Source of the DNA: Syntrophomonadaceae bacterium
GTDB lineage: Bacteria > Bacillota > Syntrophomonadia > Syntrophomonadales > Syntrophomonadaceae
NCBI GenBank assembly: GCA_031265005.1
Contig: JAISDD010000272.1
Location: 1 to 8,904 of the forward strand
Length of the DNA: 8,904 nucleotides
Direction of reading: 5' to 3'
Part shown: positions 6,730 through 8,904 of the stretch, one piece after another
Numbering within the stretch: the stretch's first letter is position 1
Layout: every line of letters begins with the position of its first letter
Made by a program: the position numbers and the translations under genes
Notes under the pieces: generated by a model
What the model was told of the DNA's origin: nothing
The model's input: only the letters and a program-made list of their open reading frames with translations
The model's database searches: none

Positions 6730-6760
6730 CCGGGAGACTTCTCCCGGTTTTCCTTTTTTT
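6730..6760 (+). terminator. Rho-independent terminator after the LCP gene
   Basis: CCGGGAG (6730-6736), loop ACTT, CTCCCGG (6741-6747), then TTTTCCTTTTTTT (6748-6760). This is the clearest terminator in the window. It lies 113 nt past the LCP stop. The stretch between contains a TATAAT at 6704-6709 without a matched -35, so a short RNA ending here is conceivable but unsupported. Confidence 0.88.
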
Positions 6761-7213
6761 ATTCTATCGTTATAAATTCTGAAAAACATTAATGTAATTT
6801 GTTATTTAAATAATATTGGGCTGACATAAAATAAATAAACTTTATCATACGCTCAGTTATTCGGCTGTTTCTGGATGGTATAAGATTAATAAAATATTTA
6901 GATTTTTCAATAAAGCAGGGCAATAACAAAAATATCCGCTGTATATGACAAATTTCAGAATTTTCAACCGTTGCCATACAAACGAATAACGTGCGACTAC
7001 ATATTTTCCCTGGTTTATATCATTATATAATATGTTCAAAAAAAAACGCTTCTGTTACGAGATATGAATGCCGAGACTTATATTAATTTAGCGGTGAATA
7101 TGACAAAATTTAGAGATTCACTGTCTTAATTGCTCCCGGCATCCGACCGCTCATGAACTGCGTCATCATAAAGATGAGACCAATAAAAAGAATTATAAAA
7201 AACGTTTAATAGA
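6761..7213. other. AT-rich spacer without a supportable gene
   Basis: Open frames here are short and lack ribosome sites. On the plus strand, codons at 7064-7129 read MNAETYINLAVNMTKFRDSLS. On the minus strand, an overlapping frame at about 7116-7203 reads a hydrophobic stretch ending MSGRMPGAIKTVNL. They overlap each other antisense, so at most one could be a remnant. A small inverted repeat TCATC/GATGA (about 7162-7176) has no T-run. No tRNA, transposon end or CRISPR repeat is seen. Confidence 0.5.
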
Positions 7214-7411
7214 TTAATTAATGTTATGCCTATCAACGAATTCTGACGTAATAGCAATAGCGTCCGCTATACAGACTCCGTTGCTTTTGGCCGTCCAGAC
7301 TTTGCCGTGAGAATCGATATACAATTCTTCGCCTTTTTCCAAAGCTTTAAGAATTGCGTCATGATCTTTCAGTGTCAATCCTTTCATTTTGTACGCATCG
7401 AATTTTTTCAT
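7214..7411 (-). CDS. Small 65-aa protein of unknown function
   Basis: I do not recognise this protein. It is soluble-looking and mixed-charge, with no signal peptide or membrane segment and a single Cys (in NGVCIADAI). The middle reads ILKALEKGEELYIDSHGKVWTA, which suggests a helix followed by a beta-hairpin (ELYID..GKVWTA) and a second helix. It is credible as a gene because a full AAAAGGAGG (7428-7420 on the minus strand) lies 8 nt before the ATG, and because a promoter-like sequence stands about 200 nt upstream. It is divergent from marR, with a 378-bp region between the two starts. No partner gene is on its strand in this window. Its terminator is not clear. Confidence 0.72.
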   Translation of the reverse strand: MKKFDAYKMKGLTLKDHDAILKALEKGEELYIDSHGKVWTAKSNGVCIADAIAITSEFVDRHNIN

Positions 7412-7609
7412 ATAGTCTGCCTCCTTTTGTATTGTGATATGACGGTCGATAATAGGTTTCGGCCCAACGATCTTTAAAGCGTTTTAACTAGACTGAAGAA
7501 GAAATCGTAAAAAAATCAGCGTTTTGCAATCAGAGAAAAAATTTCCGCCGGGTTGCTGAAAAAGCTAAAACTTTTTTCCGTTTTTACAGTATAGTTAACT
7601 TGCAAATTT

Positions 7610-7639
7610 ATTATAACATATTGCAGTGTAACTGGTTAA
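7610..7639 (-). promoter_or_regulatory. Probable promoter of the 65-aa gene, giving a long leader
   Basis: On the minus strand TTAACC (7639-7634), 18 nt, TATAAT (7615-7610), with TGT just before the -10 (extended). Transcription from here would leave about 190 nt untranslated. That leader contains AAAACGCT twice (at about 7512-7525 and 7481-7488 on the opposite strand as AGCGTTTT) and a long-range TCAGC/GCTGA pairing before a T7 run near 7507-7513. It matches no riboswitch class that I know. Confidence 0.45.
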
Positions 7640-7659
7640 AAATATTTATAAAAATAGAG

Positions 7660-7707
7660 GCGCTTTGAATTTCTATTTATGAAATTTTCAAAATTTTAAT
7701 AAAGCGC
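7660..7707. repeat. Nested inverted repeats upstream of the marR -35
   Basis: Outer arms GCGCTTT (7660-7666) and AAAGCGC (7701-7707) are perfect 7-mers. Inside lie the perfect arms AATTTC (7668-7673) and GAAATT (7681-7686). The right outer arm abuts the -35 TTGACA. This could be a second operator or simply AT-rich folding. Confidence 0.55.
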
Positions 7708-7736
7708 TTGACAAATATCTCGAACACTAGTATATT
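7708..7736 (+). promoter_or_regulatory. marR promoter with flanking direct repeats and overlapping dyad
   Basis: TTGACA (7708-7713), 17-nt spacer, TATATT (7731-7736): a near-consensus vegetative promoter. It is bracketed by two exact copies of ATTTTAATAAAG (7693-7704 and 7734-7745), 41 bp apart. A dyad AAATAT (7713-7718) / ATATTT (7732-7737) spans -35 to -10, the usual place for MarR self-repression. Confidence 0.8.
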
Positions 7737-7789
7737 TTAATAAAGTACAGGACATATTAGACCGGTACAAGAATGAAGGAGGATAAATC

Positions 7790-8353
7790 ATGAATGAAAC
7801 CAAGAAAATTTTAACAGATCAGCTTATGCGTTTGCAGACGCTCATGCATCGCTGCCATCATCAAAAATGGGGCGGCGCACATGCTTTCAGAAACCCGCAC
7901 AGAGGACAGGGGCGCGTACTGTCTATCCTCAAGCTACAGGCGGAGATCAGCCAGAAAGAAATTGGCTATTTGCTTGATTTAAGCAAGCAAGCGTTGGCGG
8001 AATTGCTTACAAAACTTGAAAAAGCCGGATATATCGCGCGCTCACAATCTGAAAAAGACCGCCGCTCATATCTCATTAAACTCACAGAGGCGGGACGTGA
8101 AGCGGTTTCTGATGAAAACGCCGAAAAGGATGATGATAGCTCCGCCATGGGTTTCGATTGCCTGAATGAAGAGGAACAGCGTAATTTTAGCGACTATTTG
8201 GCTCGCGTTATCACAGAACTTGAAGAAAAACTCGGCATATCGGACGAAGGGAACGACTATGCGGAGTTCTACAGGGAGCGTTTCTTTGCCAAACACGGAT
8301 GCTATGGACACAGTATGCCATGGGGACATCGTCTGAAACACAAAAATGATTGA
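7790..8353 (+). CDS. MarR-family winged-helix transcriptional regulator
   Basis: A 187-aa dimeric DNA-binding regulator, a little longer than the typical 140-160 aa. AAGGAGG (7776-7782) is 7 nt before ATG 7790. The HTH covers about 52-82 (EISQKEIGYLLDLSKQALAELL, recognition helix from S65), and the wing is RSQSEKDRRSYLIKLTEAG with the family DRR at 90-92. The flanks are unusual: the N-terminus has MHRCHHQ (H20, C22, H23, H24), and the C-terminus has KHGCYGHSMPWGHRLKH (H169, C171, H174, H180, H184), rich in metal- or thiol-active residues. Family members like this often sit before BceA/MacB-like ABC exporters, as here. It probably represses itself and the transporter. The inducing ligand is unknown; metal or redox sensing is inference. 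Confidence 0.9.
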   Translation: MNETKKILTDQLMRLQTLMHRCHHQKWGGAHAFRNPHRGQGRVLSILKLQAEISQKEIGYLLDLSKQALAELLTKLEKAGYIARSQSEKDRRSYLIKLTEAGREAVSDENAEKDDDSSAMGFDCLNEEEQRNFSDYLARVITELEEKLGISDEGNDYAEFYRERFFAKHGCYGHSMPWGHRLKHKND

Positions 8354-8638
8354 ATTTTAATATTTTTAAGGTAATATTCGCTTGATAAATGCCGTCAAAA
8401 ATTCTGCTTGAAATCACGTAAAAAACATAATAACATATAAAAGGTGCCAGGTGTTGATGGAAAAATAAAAGTAATATCAGGCCTGAGCATAAGGAAAGAA
8501 AGCAGGCTTCCAGACCGTGTGTTGCTTGGATTACGCCAATCTTACAAAAATGTAGGGTTGGCGTAACGTTGTTCTATAGTTACGCGGAATAAAGAAAGCC
8601 ATCATTAGGTTATTCTATAATTTAAAGGAGGAATTATC
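8354..8638 (+). other. marR-ABC transporter spacer with two mutually exclusive hairpins
   Basis: No ORF with a ribosome site is present. Hairpin A pairs 8531-8546 (TTACGCCAATCTTACA) with 8551-8566 (TGTAGGGTTGGCGTAA): 16 bp including two G-U pairs, loop AAAA. Hairpin B pairs GCGTAAC (8561-8567) with GTTACGC (8579-8585), loop 11 nt. Both need bases 8561-8566, so only one can form. Neither is followed by a T-run. There is a further GCCTG/CAGGC pairing around 8481-8510. No terminator separates marR from the ABC gene, so readthrough is likely. Confidence 0.65.
8624..8631 (+). promoter_or_regulatory. Strong ribosome binding site that fixes the ABC ATPase start
   Basis: AAAGGAGG at 8624-8631 places the start 7 nt downstream at 8639, where the codon is ATA rather than ATG. 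TATAAT at 8616-8621 is too close to the gene to be its promoter. Confidence 0.75.
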
Positions 8639-8904
8639 ATAGCGGCGATATTACAAGCTGATGATATAAAAAAATATTATGGAAATAAGAGCAATTTGAC
8701 TAAAGCGCTGGATGGCATTGGTTTTACGGTCGAGTTCGGCGAGTTTGCGGGAATTATGGGCGCTTCCGGCAGCGGAAAAACTACTCTGCTCAACTGTATT
8801 TCCGCCATTGACACGCCCACTTCCGGACAAATCCTGATCAACGGCAGGGATATAACGGCGATGAAGCAAAGGGAGCTTTCCCGCTTCCGGCGTGAAGAGC
8901 TGGG
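8639..8904 (+). CDS. ABC transporter ATP-binding protein, BceA-like, 3' end outside the window, ATA start
   Basis: The first 88 codons of the nucleotide-binding subunit of an FtsX/MacB-type exporter, closest in look to BceA/YxdL peptide-detoxification ATPases. From ATA 8639 it reads (M)AAILQADDIKKYYGNKSN. The A-loop Tyr is at 13-14, the strand ALDGIGFTV at 23-31, and Walker A GASGSGKTT at 41-49. Typical LLNCISAIDTPTSGQILING follows from 50, then RFRREELG just before where the Q-loop should come. The frame closes upstream at TAA 8618-8620 with no ATG, GTG or TTG. The next possible start, TTG 8696, would delete the A-loop and has no ribosome site. So translation either begins at ATA, which is rare, or an ATG has mutated. 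Signature motif, Walker B and permease are beyond the window. Membrane-associated, powered by ATP. Confidence 0.88.
   Translation, partial: MAAILQADDIKKYYGNKSNLTKALDGIGFTVEFGEFAGIMGASGSGKTTLLNCISAIDTPTSGQILINGRDITAMKQRELSRFRREEL

Noticed and set aside
6704..6760. Promoter TATAAT followed by a terminator, as a small RNA gene
   Set aside because: No -35 at correct spacing; the terminator is better explained by the LCP gene.
7064..7203. Short peptides on both strands (NAETYINLAVNMTKF; hydrophobic ...MSGRMPGAIKTVNL)
   Set aside because: They overlap antisense, lack ribosome sites and match no family I can name.
8616..8621. TATAAT just before the ABC gene as its promoter
   Set aside because: A start site there would fall inside or after the ribosome site, and no -35 is present.

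Overview
The window looks like a chromosome segment from an anaerobic, low-GC Gram-positive bacterium (Bacillota, Clostridia- or Negativicutes-like). The reasons are AGGAGG-type ribosome sites, AT-rich spacers, two aldo/keto reductases with iron-sulfur tails, a LytR-CpsA-Psr cell-wall protein and a BceA-like ABC ATPase behind a MarR regulator. I cannot name the genus.

Left part (1-2788), more GC-rich: a broken ArsR-family regulator, then two aldo/keto reductases, each with two C-terminal [4Fe-4S] cysteine sets. A short frameshifted remnant that starts like a flavodoxin lies between them. The regulator stop and the first reductase start overlap (TAATG), so this was one operon. The ArsR gene carries both a net +4 insertion, sitting inside an almost perfect 22-bp inverted repeat, and a nonsense codon. 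It is probably dead, and the operon may have lost its own control.

Middle part (2789-6760): a 374-bp spacer with no convincing gene, then serine O-acetyltransferase (cysE) and hypoxanthine phosphoribosyltransferase (hpt). hpt has its own extended -10 promoter lying inside an inverted repeat. Next come a terminator, a minus-strand tRNA-Ala (anticodon CGC), and an LCP cell-wall ligase with a long acidic/Asn-rich tail closed by a clear terminator.

Right part (6761-8904): about 450 bp without a gene, then a 65-aa minus-strand protein of unknown function with a strong ribosome site and a probable long leader. A MarR-family regulator is transcribed divergently from a near-consensus promoter flanked by 12-bp direct repeats. 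A 285-bp spacer follows with two overlapping hairpins that cannot form together. The window ends inside a BceA-like ABC ATPase whose expected start codon reads ATA. The regulator probably controls itself and this transporter.

No clearly new multi-gene system is visible. The best leads are the hairpin-associated destruction of arsR, the marR-ABC leader with its non-standard start, and the orphan 65-aa gene.
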